DNA of 64,000 nucleotides. Origin: Typha latifolia (Eukaryota; Streptophyta; Magnoliopsida; Poales; Typhaceae). The stretch spans positions 10,095,501 through 10,159,500 of the forward strand of contig CM034102.1 of the NCBI GenBank assembly GCA_019914945.1, read 5' to 3'. Of this stretch, positions 24,001 through 32,199 are shown piece after piece. Positions within the stretch are counted from its first letter, which is position 1; each line of letters starts with the position of its first letter. A program made the translations under genes and the position numbers. The notes under the pieces were generated by a model that saw only the letters and a program-made list of their open reading frames with translations, ran no database searches and had not been told where the DNA came from.

Positions 24001-27000
24001 TTCGTTGCCCAAAGAAGTAAGGAAGACTTCGACGGTGTGGATAACAGCTAACATCTCTCGCTCATAAGTAGACATCATTTGGTTCTTCATTGACAACGCT
24101 TTGCTCATGTACGCCACCGGCCTCCCCTCTTGCATGAGGACAACTCCAAACTTTGCATCCATGGAGTCCCCAATACAATGTCAGCCCCTCGTAAGGCCAA
24201 TGGGTGAAGATCCAAGGTGAAGGAATTGTCCTGAATCTTCAAAAGAACCCCTCGGTATACGCCGATCGCCCGGAGCATCGTGCCATCTCCCAAAGCTACA
24301 TCGAATCCCACAGTAGCGTCTATAGCCATCCCTATCTTCTTGACCACATGCTTATCCATGAAGTTATGGGTGCTCCTGGTATCGATTAGGATCCTCACCA
24401 TTTGATTCTTTACGGTGTCATCGACCCGCAACGTCCTAGGTGCATTAGCGCCGGTGTAGGCATGCATGCATATCTCGGCATGGACCTCCTCACTACTTAC
24501 TAATGCTTCTTGGTCTTCCGCCACATCCTCTAGTTCAATTTCCACCATTTCCTCTTCCTCCACATCCTCTACTTCGTCCAACACTATCACCGTGGCCGCC
24601 AATCGGGCACATATGTGCCCAGAGGTGAATTGCTCATCACAGTAAAAACATAGCCATTTAGCTCTTCTCTCTTCAACTTGGGCTGGGATAAGTCTCCTCG
24701 TGGTAGTTCAGGGAGGTCCCCTCGACTCTGGTTGTGGCCGTGGAGGTATTCTTGCACCAGTTGTCCTCGGTGGAGGTGCTAGCATATGATGTGTGGTTGC
24801 GGTTTGCCAAAGCACCCCTCTAAACTCCGTGATGCTCTAGTCCCCTTTTGCTGCTATCCACAGCTCTCAAAGCTTCTCTTCTATCAATTAAGCTGTTGCA
24901 AAAGCCTCCAGCAAAGTTGTTGGTCAGGTAGCCTTCACATCTTCTTAAATGTCCCGCCTCAGGCCACTAATGAATGTGCTCTTGAGTTGAGAATCCGACC
25001 AGCCCCGCACTCGATTGCTAACACGCTCGAACTCCTTTTGATATGCTCTCACCATAGTCCTTTGAGTTAACTTGGTAAGAGTAGCCTGGAAATCCTCATA
25101 ACTAGAGGGTCCAAAACAGACACAAATAGCATCAGCAAACTCCTCCCACGTTCGATAAGGTTGAGCTCGATTCGTGTGCATTAGGTGTTCTTTGGTACTC
25201 AAAGAACTGCTCCGCTCGATAAACCCAATCGAGAGGGTCTCTTCCATTGAAGGGTGGAAAGTTGAGGCGTACAGTCCTTGCACGGATGCCTCGTTCTTCT
25301 TCTTTATATCAGTTAGGCCTTCTTTCTCTTGGGTTAAACCTAGCATCCCTAGGATGGTGTCGTGGGGTCGTTGGTTCTTCATAATCTACCCACTCGTCAT
25401 CGTCATCGTGGGGTGATGGATTCGGTGCTCGGTCACGATGATTAACCGGTGGTGGTACGTTGTGCCTTTCGGTCAGCGTGGGCAGCAAGGGCCCCCTAGC
25501 GTGACCACTCATGGGATCTTCATGATCATCCTCCCATCTGGTATTGAATGGTGGAGGCTGTGTCCTTTGGCAAAAATATGGTTCCATTGGTGGTGCAGGC
25601 CGGGCTCGAGTAGGGAATTCGGTCGCCACCGTATCCCTTGGTGTGCCTAATAGGACTTGAGTCATGGCTTCCATTGATGTTTGCATGGCTCGTTGTGTCT
25701 CCATCATATTCGCAAACATCTTGATCAAATCTGAGTTGACTGCAACTGGAACAAAAATACGTAAAAATGGAAGTGATGGTAGAAGTGATAGGTGGTGGTG
25801 ATGATGATGTGAGAGATGATAATGGTGATGGGGTGGACGGATCGTGGTGTTAAGGAGATAAGAATGAGGGAGGAGAATGGGTCGAGATCCCAAGGATGAG
25901 GGATGATTCGACAAACGAGGAGAATTAGAGGATCACCGGCGTTGAGATGACGCACAGTTAGAGGATCATTCACAACTTAAGAGGCTAACCAAGCAAGCCA
26001 AAAATGACAAATAATAACCCTAGAAGTAATGATATCTTGCCGATCGTATTCGAATGGGGTCAAGCACGTTCGAACGCGGATTTCGCGTTCTCTGCCGATG
26101 CGAACGAATGCAGGTGTTCGTACGCAGGTGTTCGAACAGGGTTTGTGCATTCAAAATATACAAATTGTGTTCTCTGTTGATGCGAACACCTGCAGGCCTT
26201 CGCAAGGGGCATTCGAACGTTACCCTCTCGTGTTCGAACGCAACATATAGAATCTTTACTTTCTGAAAGAAAACAACTAAAATACAATAAGAATAGACTC
26301 CAATAGGGTGTATCCATGCTCAAGACGACTCGATGAGGTCCGAATCACATCAGTCTAGAAAAACTTAAAAGAGTTTTTAGTGCAAACTTAAACAATAAAA
26401 AATAAAGCATAAATACCTTCTTTTTTCAAAAGCTGAATAGGGCCACAAAGAATTTCACAAATAAAAGGACCTACAAACTAAATAAAGAAACAAATATCCT
26501 AACACAAGCAAACAATCATACACTTAGAAAAGGTGGTTTGCCTTGTTTTTGATAATATTGTTATCACAATACTACTGTCAGTAACTATCTCACATGATTC
26601 ATATAAGGTTAGAATACAAAAGTTCTTACTAATAATTGAACTGCTTTACGAATAACATGTGATGAACATCATGCACCATCTTTCTTATAGTTTCAAGAAA
26701 TGGGAAATCTGTTACTTTCAAGCACAACCATTGTTTAAAATTGTGCACAATGGATGTGAGGAAAGGAAAAGGTGAGAGTTTAGAGGAAGATAGTCCAACG
26801 AAGCAATCTAAGGAGGTCCAAAATAAAAAATAGGTCAATCATGAACAATTCACATTTTCTCAAATCGTCAGAAGTGTAGCAATTTCCTAACTATTTATTC
26901 CCTGCAAGGCTACAACCTCAGAGACCAATGTTGATGTGTCAACAAAAGTCTTATGCATGTTCTCATAATCTCATTGTAACTTTTATATATGTTAGTTTCC

Positions 27001-30000
27001 ATTTTTCTTTTTTAATTGAAAGAACCAAAAATCATGTAAACATCCACCCATAAATCTTTATCTCTGATCATGGAACCTAGTATCCATATTCAATAAGGGT
27101 AAGCTGAGAATTAAAATTATATAATTTTGGAGCCAAGAAAATCAACTTTCAAGACCACACCACACGCTCATACTTGGTTGTTATTTACAAGCACATCTTC
27201 TAAAGAACATATATGTGGAGTCAGCCTACAATTGTGAAAACCAAGGGCTATCAACTATAAATGAGACTTGAGGAAGGTACCAAGACAATGGAGACAATTA
27301 AACTCCAACATTTGCTTAATTCAATTTATGCAATGTGAAAAGAGTACAATGGAACAAATAGTAATAGGAGGCTGCTACAAGCCTACAACTCTAGAGGTAC
27401 GCATCAAGGCTGATCTGAGATAGACATGAGAAGCAAAATTTTAATATTTGAAAAGGAACTTCACATTCTTTCACATGTGGCACATAAGCAAATAATATAA
27501 TGGCTCAAGAAGCTGAATATATGTTGTTGAACAAAGAAAGATTTCTAAAGCTTAATAAAACTGTTATTAGTAACATTTGTTGGAAAGGAACTTCACATTC
27601 TTCCAACTTTTCTATCCTTTTAACTAGCATAAGATATTTGAAATAAAATAAATGGTTCTGACCACAACATTTGTTGGGATCTTAGAGTGTCTGTTCCAGC
27701 ATTTCCAGTTTTAGCAACCCTAGGTTCGACCTTGGGACAGTCGGGGAATCTCAATGATCTCCACCTATAAGACAACCAAGCTGTGAGCGCCATTGCAGTC
27801 CATTCCAAATCGAAGAGGAACCAGCACACCCGAGGCAGATATCGTGCACCCGCAGCTATGGAGTTGAACAACCATATGCACTATCTAAGGGCCTAAACAT
27901 CAATTCAAGGCAACCATACTAGAGGTCAGGAAAGGATCCCTATGATGACTAAGGAGAGTTGGAATGCGAAGTCAATCGTAGACCACTGATCTAAGGTCGC
28001 ACCAAGAGGTCAGCAATCGGATCACCAATCAAGGCTGCTAAGGCCACTCATGTTTGTAGCCCTATAGCACCTCCTCCACAATGGTACAAGCATGAAGAAA
28101 TAGTCATCACACCAATAGGAGCACTGCCTTCACTATGTGGCCTCTGCTGCCCATTGACATCCTATGATCTCAGCCGATGCACGCATCGACAAGTCATACA
28201 GATTAACTGCCTTGCATACAAGCACAAATCTCCACCTCACCTGAGTCGAGTCATGACCAAACTAGATTACAGTTTCTGTATATGAGTCAACCATATAAAC
28301 ATCTTGGACGTGTCCGTATAAACCATATTGAGCCCGAGACCACTCAATTTGAGCCACACACATGCTCATAAACCAATTAGGTTCTCATTTTGCATCTGAG
28401 CCATGCTTAGCCTAAGAATAAAGTTGAGACTTAGTCTAACCCTTCATAGAGTCATGGCTATCATCTAGGTCAGCCCTTTCATCACCTTGGATACGCCCCA
28501 GGTATTAGAAGGAAGCAACGGGTGGCGGCGATCACCCCACCACCTAACAACCAGGCTAAAAGCTAGTGCCAAGGCAGTCTAATATTTTCAATATATAAAA
28601 AATAATAAATAATTACATATGATATATGCCATATACTAAACTAGTATTTATAATTTTTTTAACAGTCCACTAAACCCTAAAACCTAAATCTAGCCCAATT
28701 CCCACCTCAAATGTGAACTCATTCAAGATAAGTAGCTAGCTCTCTTTCCACCATCTAACTCCATCTAGCCTACCTCCTAACCAAGTCTTTTTTTTAAAGA
28801 AAACCTCCAACAAAATAAAAGACAATCCTTAAGCTAATAAAGTTGAGGGTCGTAGGTCGCGAGCTAGTCGCTGGTCAGTCAGCTAAGCTAACGGATAAGC
28901 AACTTAAAAGAATAAAAAACCCCAATCTCCTTTCTCCTTCACTCCCTCTTCATTCTAAGCGATTGAGCCCTAAACTCTCCTATCTCCCCCTCACTTCCTC
29001 TCTCAATCTAAGCCCTCAGTGAAGGCGGCAAGCAGCTGTGACAAGAAATGGCAGCAAAATACAATGACGACAAGTGGAGGCAGCAAACGATTGAGCCCTA
29101 AACTCTTCTATCTCCCCCTCACTTCCTCTTTCAATCTGAGCCCTCAGTGAAGGCGGAAAGCAGCTGTGACAAGCAATGGCAGCAAAATACAACAACGACA
29201 AGCGAAGGTGGCAAACGGATGACAGCGACAAGCGAATGGCGGGTAACTCTCAAACCAATTGTTTTTTTCTTTTTCTTCCCTTTCACTCTCCTCTTCTATT
29301 TCTTCTCCTTTTAGAGATAGTAAAGATAATAGAGATAATAGAGATCCTTCCCATAGATCTGACCCTCCCGCCTTGTGCCGAGCACATTACCGAATGGCGG
29401 GGTAGTTGATCTACCTCCATGACATGGTGGCCGCCAAATCCACCTTTCAAAACACCAAGTCAATCTAGCTAAAAATTGAATGTAAACATTGTGAATTGAT
29501 ATGATCCAAATTAGAATTGGGTCCAAGTTAGAATTAGCTTGAGTCCCTAAATTAAAGAAATTTACAATCTATTCAGTTGGTCTATGGACCTTCTTTCAAA
29601 AACGAAAGAATCTGTGCAGTTCCAAGAAAGCATTCATAAGATATTCATGCAACGTCTAAAATAATATGAAATTAGATGGATCAAATTTGTGATGTCATGA
29701 TTTACGAATTTTGTATTCAAAGTTTTTTCATATTCGAATTTATCTAGAGCAAAACGGAGTAACAATCCGAGAACAAATTGGAGATCAGTTTAAATAGGTT
29801 ATTTATTTATTTCTCTATAACTAAGGCTTTATGGTGTGTATCTTAGACATGCTTATGAATGCTTATTAGATGAATATATCTTTCTCAATCTCTTAATCTC
29901 TTATCCCTCTAGCTTCCTCTCTATTCTCTTAAAAGTCCCCTTTCTTATCACCCTTTCCTCTTAATGACTTTCACTTTCGCCGCGAGAGTACTCTCTCACT

Positions 30001-30224
30001 ATGCGCAACCTTATCAAAGTCATTATTGATGTTCCACCATTAGCTATATCAACCCTAGCTCTAATTTATTTACCATCTACCACATATAAACCCTACATTT
30101 AGTGCACGCCACTTCAACTCACTCAACAAGGGCTTTATTTGCTGTCCCGGGTAGATTTGATTGCGATCCTTAATGAGCCGTATCAACTTGGTATCAGAGC
30201 TCATGTAGCTCCAAGACAATCCGC

Positions 30225-30255
<31 letters not shown>

Positions 30256-31782
30256 AGTGAACATGCCAAAAAATACAATTTAGACAAGTATTGCACAAAG
30301 ATTTTAAGGTTTCTTTATTACGAAAAGGAAAACTATTATTTATAGACTGCTGGATGACCTATACTACAATTCACATACAAAACATTCAAAGCTTTTGTCA
30401 AAAAGGCCTCTTCATTCAGAGACACTTATGAGAGGTGTTAACTAGATGACAACATAAATAAGATTATATGAACTTGAAATAAGCATTAGTAAATAAAACA
30501 TTGCGCAATAATCACCAGAAAATTCATAAATGCAATTCAAATAATTGATGCAGGAAACATATTTCACAAAAAGGAGTGGAAAATTATTATGTAGCATCAT
30601 CACTTACTCGCTGATCGCTTCATATACCGTTCCAAATGAGCCATTCCCAAGGAGCACTCCCTTTGTCCAAGACATGAACTTTCTCTTGGATTTGGCATTT
30701 GGGGAGACAGAGGACATTGTTTCGGTAGTCGTACTAGATGTGTCATCATCATTTGTAGACAAAGAGGATGTCCCTGTAAAGTCCTCCGAGGTCTCTCCTA
30801 ACCTCAGCTCCCTGAAATCCTCCCTTTCAACTGACTCATCCACTTGATATATATTATCCTCCTCATCCTTCTCATAGTCAAAATGTTTACTCTTTTCTCC
30901 AGTACCAAACCCAAGGCCTTCATTACTGGGAGACAATAATCTCACAATCCGCACAGCTGATGGCGGAGGGTATAAGATCGAAATTGCTCGGGGAGGAACA
31001 AGAACTGGCGGTCGGTCACCTCTAATTCCTCCACCTGCCCTACCAATCCTTGAAGACCAGCAAGCAACTTCCAGAGTTTCATCATTTCCAACTTTAGCAT
31101 CATCCTTGGATTTATCAAGCAAATGATCTTCCTCCTCCACATTTTGACTACTTATGGATTCTTTAACAAGAACCGATGGCACCACCTCTTTGATTCCTCC
31201 ATCAACTTTAGCTTCACCTTTGGATTCACATATCAGCTGAAAACCTTCCACTACCAAATTATAACTACTTGCAGATTCTTCCTCTATCGTACTAACCGCA
31301 TCCGTAGGAGTAGAATTTGGGGAAAAGTTGAGATATTGGCTACTTGCGGTATCCGCGAGGAGGATCTGCGACCTTGGGAGGCAGTCGGATTTGCACCGGA
31401 CTTTCCGAGCCTCCCACTCTGCGACGGGGATCGCGAATTCCTCCGGGCCGGAGAGGCCAAGACTGCGGCAAAGGAGATCGACCTCCCCCTCGACGCTGCC
31501 CCCGATGCGGAAACTAGTCTGGTAAGAGTAGGAGGAGCGATAAAGGTCGAGTGATTTGGCGGCACGGATGTTGGGCGATTCACTGGACAAGGAAGACGAA
31601 GCCGAAGACCACGACTTTCCGTCCATAGATCTTCCACCAGGATCGTAGTCTATGTGCTTGCTCGCGTTGCGCCGCTCCAGCATCGGCTTCAAGCCCATCC
31701 CCTGCTGCTGCTCTCGCGGCTTGCGGTCCGTTTGCCGGCTCCTGGACCGCAAGGAGCCGGCTTTATTATTCAGGAAGAACAT
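11785..31782 (-). CDS. MEKK1-like: MEKK1-type MAP kinase kinase kinase (eight coding exons, 649 aa)
   Basis: Spliced coding sequence, minus strand: 31782-30608, 21740-21656, 21494-21432, 21209-21052, 19239-19164, 19069-19010, 17516-17409, 12009-11785. All junctions have GT/AG and phases fit; the sum is 1950 bp (649 codons plus TGA). Residues 1-365 are a Ser/Glu-rich regulatory region with no catalytic domain. The kinase domain covers about 368-630: glycine loop GNGSFG, ATP-binding Lys400 (A-I-K), alpha-C Glu421, catalytic HRD Asp495 with K497 and N500, DFG Asp513, activation segment G-S-V-Y-W-M-A-P-E (531-539), and late Arg613 (H-D-R-P). Every essential residue is present, so the gene looks functional. 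MEKK1 kinases phosphorylate MAP kinase kinases in defence and stress cascades in the cytoplasm. Introns total about 18 kb because of transposon insertions. The start is the first in-frame ATG after an upstream in-frame TGA. Paralogue identity within the MEKK group is not settled. Confidence 0.95.
12555..13180. mobile_element. Possible small non-autonomous element (MITE-like) in MAP3K intron 7
   Basis: The left end (cagtgttctcaaaaa near 12561) and the reverse complement of the right end (caatgttttaagaaa near 13174) are similar, and the interior has GC-rich 'accaccatggtgccc' text unlike the surrounding intron. No target duplication could be fixed, so this is tentative. Confidence 0.25.
13186..13281. 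repeat. 48-bp tandem duplication
   Basis: Two adjacent near-identical copies (13186-13233 and 13234-13281) starting gctcaaatgtgaaaacc. They lie in MAP3K intron 7, just left of the Mutator-like element. Confidence 0.85.
13738..13860 (+). pseudogene. Unrecognised exon fragment captured by the Mutator-like element
   Basis: A 40-codon stretch (A-H-E-K-L-T-S-I-A-Y-F-Q-C-H-H then V-D-T-V-A-I-R-A-I) ends at a stop that overlaps a good splice donor (cat-gtaaac, 13854). Third codon positions are G or C in 34 of 40 codons, unlike the AT-rich surroundings, which is what a captured monocot exon would look like. I do not recognise the family. Upstream 13690-13737 may continue in another frame with a stop. 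The identity of the donor gene is open. Confidence 0.5.
13971..14829 (+). repeat. Gypsy-type LTR nested in the Mutator-like element
   Basis: Starts tgatacacttag and ends cttatca, and aligns over its length with 42967-43831. It contains the TTCGAA palindrome module (14041-14250), a TATA-like tatatata (14305-14312), and a 3' part (14630-14830) also found in the minus-strand LTRs at 22950, 36780, 55335 and 60629. The primer-binding site follows at once. No second LTR follows, so the element is truncated. Confidence 0.8.
14830..14976 (+). repeat. Tandem array of seven primer-binding-site units
   Basis: Seven units of about 20-21 bp follow the LTR end directly. Five keep the core ggtatcagagc exactly; the other two (about 14915 and 14935) are altered at one or two positions. 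ggtatcagagc is complementary to the 3' end of the initiator-Met tRNA. Each unit also includes cttatcaa or cttaacaa, a copy of the last bases of the LTR, so the repeated unit is the LTR/primer-site junction itself. Other LTRs in this window have one site only. Confidence 0.9.
15170..15780. other. Possible second captured gene fragment inside the Mutator-like element
   Basis: Moderately GC-rich sequence with overlapping open frames on both strands (106 and 95 codons on plus, 74 on minus) ending just before the right inverted repeat. It contains a His/Thr-rich (cca)n stretch near 15270. No frame shows a family signature, so direction and function are unknown. Confidence 0.3.
17409..17516 (-). 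CDS. MEKK1-like: MAP3K exon 7: helix F region
   Basis: 108 bp, 36 codons: V-I-N-P-K-S-T-Y-G-P-A-A-D-I-W-S-L-G-C-T-V through P-Y-P-D-L-E-W. Acceptor ttttcag, donor gtgagt. The following intron is 5.4 kb and contains the Mutator-like element at 13472-15996. Confidence 0.95.
18200..18990. other. MAP3K intron 6, no other feature seen
   Basis: The intron between exons 7 and 6 (17517-19009) is AT-rich with no open frame bearing a known domain and no transposon ends that I could match. Confidence 0.4.
19010..19069 (-). CDS. MEKK1-like: MAP3K exon 6: activation segment
   Basis: 60 bp, 20 codons, ending W-M-A-P-E. The sequence before it is R-G-S-V-Y, with Ser where many eudicot MEKK1 proteins have Thr in K-G-T; this form is one I associate with monocot family members. 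Acceptor gatacag, donor gtaaac. Confidence 0.95.
19164..19239 (-). CDS. MEKK1-like: MAP3K exon 5: catalytic loop and DFG
   Basis: 76 bp; completes HRD and encodes D-I-K-C-A-N-I-L-V, then A-D-F-G-L-A-K. It carries the catalytic Asp495 and the Mg-binding Asp513. Acceptor ttttacag, donor gttagt. Confidence 0.95.
19838..20322. mobile_element. MITE-like element with imperfect inverted ends (MAP3K intron 4)
   Basis: The left end caatattgcaaaaagtgcc...atggccacc and the reversed right end cagtatttcgaaaggcgg...atggccacc pair along about 32 bp. Interior AT-rich with GC-rich ends. A related right end (ggtggccgccaaatcc) occurs near 29423, so it is a repeat family. No target duplication was settled and no protein is encoded. 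Confidence 0.45.
21052..21209 (-). CDS. MEKK1-like: MAP3K exon 4: hinge and start of catalytic loop
   Basis: 158 bp, from E-E-T-K-L-L-I-F-L-E-L-V through G-S-L-A-S-L-Y to N-V-V-H-R, ending inside the Arg codon of the HRD motif. Acceptor ttgcag, donor gtgatg. Confidence 0.95.
21432..21494 (-). CDS. MEKK1-like: MAP3K exon 3: alpha-C helix
   Basis: 63 bp, 21 codons in phase 0. Encodes E-I-T-L-L-S-Q-F-E-H-E-N-I-V-Q-Y-Y-G, the helix alpha-C end and beta-4 region of MEKK kinases. Acceptor ttcag, donor gtacat. Confidence 0.95.
21656..21740 (-). CDS. MEKK1-like: MAP3K exon 2: ATP-binding lysine
   Basis: 85 bp between the acceptor ttttgcag and the donor gtgagt. Completes codon 392 and encodes F-F-A-I-K-E-V-S-L-L-D with the ATP-anchoring Lys400, followed by the start of helix alpha-C. 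Confidence 0.95.
22086..22886. mobile_element. Non-autonomous DNA element, 783 bp, with near-perfect 9-bp flanking repeat
   Basis: Flanks ttattttga (22086-22094) and tgattttga (22878-22886) match at 8 of 9 positions. The ends are inverted: aggttcccaatatc on the left against tagttcccagtttc from the reversed right end, followed by matching ggtatcggtcgt blocks. A 9-bp duplication suggests the Mutator superfamily. The interior includes CT-rich and GC-rich tracts and no transposase. It lies in MAP3K intron 1. Confidence 0.55.
22950..23200 (-). repeat. 3' part of a gypsy LTR (left LTR remnant)
   Basis: Shares 'cagtcggaggagaata', 'attatgaaa', 'acttcctga'-type text and the following 'actgcaactggaac.aaaatacgtaaa.atgg' block with other LTRs in this window. 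U3 is missing. It ends at a join to a 20-bp segment also present at 22740-22759. Confidence 0.65.
23238..23480 (-). pseudogene. Integrase core fragment of the gypsy element
   Basis: 80 codons beginning M-T-M-D-F-I-E-G-L-P, with the first catalytic Asp, and D-H-D-A-I-F around the second (usually D-R-D-x-x-F-x-S-x-F-W). The rest of the core, including the catalytic Glu, is missing because the frame stops at the LTR join. Integrase would insert the element's DNA into chromosomes. The preceding zinc finger lies at 23610-23888. Confidence 0.8.
23610..23888 (-). pseudogene. Integrase zinc-binding domain of the gypsy element
   Basis: 92 codons with the linker from RNase H, then L-I-H-H-F-H-D-T-P-M-A-G-H-E-G, the His part of the H2C2 zinc finger that heads gypsy integrases. 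The Cys pair would lie beyond the stop, so the frame breaks within the domain. Confidence 0.75.
23941..24162 (-). pseudogene. RNase H fragment directly joined to protease
   Basis: Text G-V-V-L-M-Q-E-G-R-P-V-A-Y-M-S-K-A-L and Y-E-R-E-M-L-A-V-I-H is the gypsy RNase H signature. It begins only a few codons from the protease end (24105-24200), in another frame, so the whole reverse transcriptase is deleted. Confidence 0.8.
24105..24602 (-). pseudogene. Gypsy protease (retropepsin) with altered active site
   Basis: 165 codons: an acidic linker after the zinc knuckle, then I-L-I-D-T-R-S-T-H-N-F-M (the catalytic motif is normally D-T-G-S-T-H-N-F), followed by the flap and ending G-A-D-I-V-L-G-T-P-W-M. 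Gly to Arg in the active-site motif should abolish cleavage. A zinc knuckle C-F-Y-C-D-E-Q-F-T-S-G-H-I-C is legible just upstream (about 24615-24660). Confidence 0.8.
24945..25914 (-). pseudogene. Gypsy gag, broken into two overlapping frames
   Basis: The first frame (25914-25309) includes M-F-A-N-M-M-E-T-Q-R-A-M-Q near 25718 and a Pro/Asp-rich linker. The second (25382-24945) carries the retrotransposon gag domain with W-E-E-F-A-D-A-I and the Q-x-E-F-E-R-V-S-N-R-V stretch. The corresponding frame in the 55-61 kb element starts at 60448. Text upstream of 25735 is LTR, so the gag leader is deleted. Confidence 0.75.
25735..26352 (-). repeat. 5' two-thirds of a gypsy LTR (right LTR remnant)
   Basis: Begins (minus strand) tgatgtgattcgg at 26352 and contains the palindrome module at 26040-26240, here near-perfect in places (gcgttcgaac). 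It ends abruptly where gag sequence begins. Related to the LTRs at 13971, 42967, 36780, 55335 and 60629. Confidence 0.7.
26353..29497. other. MAP3K intron 1 sequence with minor repeats, no gene seen
   Basis: AT-rich to 27600. 'ggaacttcacattcttt' recurs at 27455 and 27583. 27640-28560 is more GC-rich and may be a decayed LTR or gene fragment without recognisable protein. 28560-29450 ends with ggtggccgccaaatcc, similar to the right end of the MITE at 19838, so another copy of that family may lie here. Confidence 0.35.
28960..29215. repeat. 128-bp tandem duplication
   Basis: Two head-to-tail copies (28960-29087 and 29088-29215), each starting cgattgagccctaaactc and ending with a '(g)gcagcaaa' motif. 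They differ at scattered bases, so the duplication is not brand new. Confidence 0.85.
29498..30202 (+). repeat. Truncated LTR with primer-binding site (MAP3K intron 1)
   Basis: Starts tgatatgatcc and ends gtatca at 30185. It is followed by cttggtatcagagctc, an exact initiator-Met primer-binding core. It is a different family from the 13971 LTR and lacks the palindrome module. Retroelement sequence stops shortly after, at a (ta)n run (30222-30250). Confidence 0.6.
30222..30250. repeat. (TA)n microsatellite
   Basis: A pure run of TA dinucleotides, about 14 units, directly after the truncated retroelement leader. Confidence 0.9.
30608..31782 (-). CDS. MEKK1-like: MAP3K exon 1: N-terminal regulatory region plus glycine loop
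   Basis: 1175 bp, 391 codons and two bases; ends GA followed by the donor gtaagt. Encodes the whole non-catalytic N-terminus: a basic start (about residues 12-50), a Ser-rich stretch around 55-70, acidic and Ser/Thr-rich segments up to 365, then the kinase start W-T-K-G-V-L-L-G-N-G-S-F-G. GC content is clearly higher in the first third, as is common for 5' exons of monocot genes. Confidence 0.95.
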
Positions 31783-32131
31783 TTGGGGCAGAAAACGGAG
31801 AATCCATCAAGGAAAAGGGCCCAAGAAGGGATTCTCGTGGTTGGATCGGATAAAAGAATGAAAAGACTGGTAACTCAGAAGTAGGAATTGATGAAAGCGT
31901 AGAGAAGGAAAAGAGAGGGAGATTGGATGGATTACGGATGGGGGTTTGGGTACTTTCGAGGAAATGAGAAGAGAATGGAGAGATTGAAGGATCCTGGGTG
32001 GGACTGGGAGATACGTTTGGAAAGTACAAAACAAAAGAAGGAAAAAAGGGAGGAGTTGACTGGTGATCGAAGCACGCGGTTGGGAAAGACTTCTGAGACA
32101 GTGGCAAAGAACTAAACAAAGATCGGCACAC
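31766..32131 (-). other. Upstream open reading frame overlapping the MAP3K start codon
   Basis: A 121-codon frame on the minus strand starts at 32131 and ends 17 bp inside the MAP3K coding exon, in another frame. If transcription begins near 32150, as the TATA-like sequence suggests, this ATG would be the first met by ribosomes. The residues are rich in Ser, Pro and Phe and match no family I know, so it may simply be a 5' UTR that happens to be open. A second out-of-frame ATG (about 31798) lies in the same frame as this uORF. Confidence 0.35.
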
Positions 32132-32173
32132 GCTTCCGTACTTTACTTTTACATTAATTTAGCCTTTTATTAA

Positions 32174-32192
32174 AAAAATATAGGCGGATTTG
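32174..32192 (-). promoter_or_regulatory. Candidate TATA box of the MAP3K gene
   Basis: On the minus strand the text reads cctatatttttttaataa, a TATA-like stretch about 40-60 bp upstream of the first upstream ATG and about 400 bp before the coding start. Position is plausible; no transcription data are available and the region is AT-rich. Confidence 0.25.
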
Positions 32193-32199
32193 TCTGACA

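Larger units (their letters stand above)
22950..26352 (-). mobile_element. Broken Ty3/gypsy retrotransposon in MAP3K intron 1
   Basis: Read right to left: LTR start (tgatgtgattcgg, right edge 26352), gag, zinc knuckle, protease, RNase H, integrase zinc finger, integrase core, then an LTR 3' part. Reverse transcriptase is absent between protease and RNase H. Each LTR keeps a different portion: the right keeps the 5' two-thirds (25735-26352), the left keeps the 3' third (about 22950-23197), sharing only about 105 bp. Leader and primer-binding site are gone. It cannot be autonomous. Domain order and the C-F-Y-C-D-E zinc knuckle are of the chromovirus type, related to the element at 55335-61477. 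Confidence 0.8.

Noticed and set aside
31123..31884. Plus-strand frames (up to 143 codons) within MAP3K exon 1
   Set aside because: Antisense shadows of a GC-rich coding exon.
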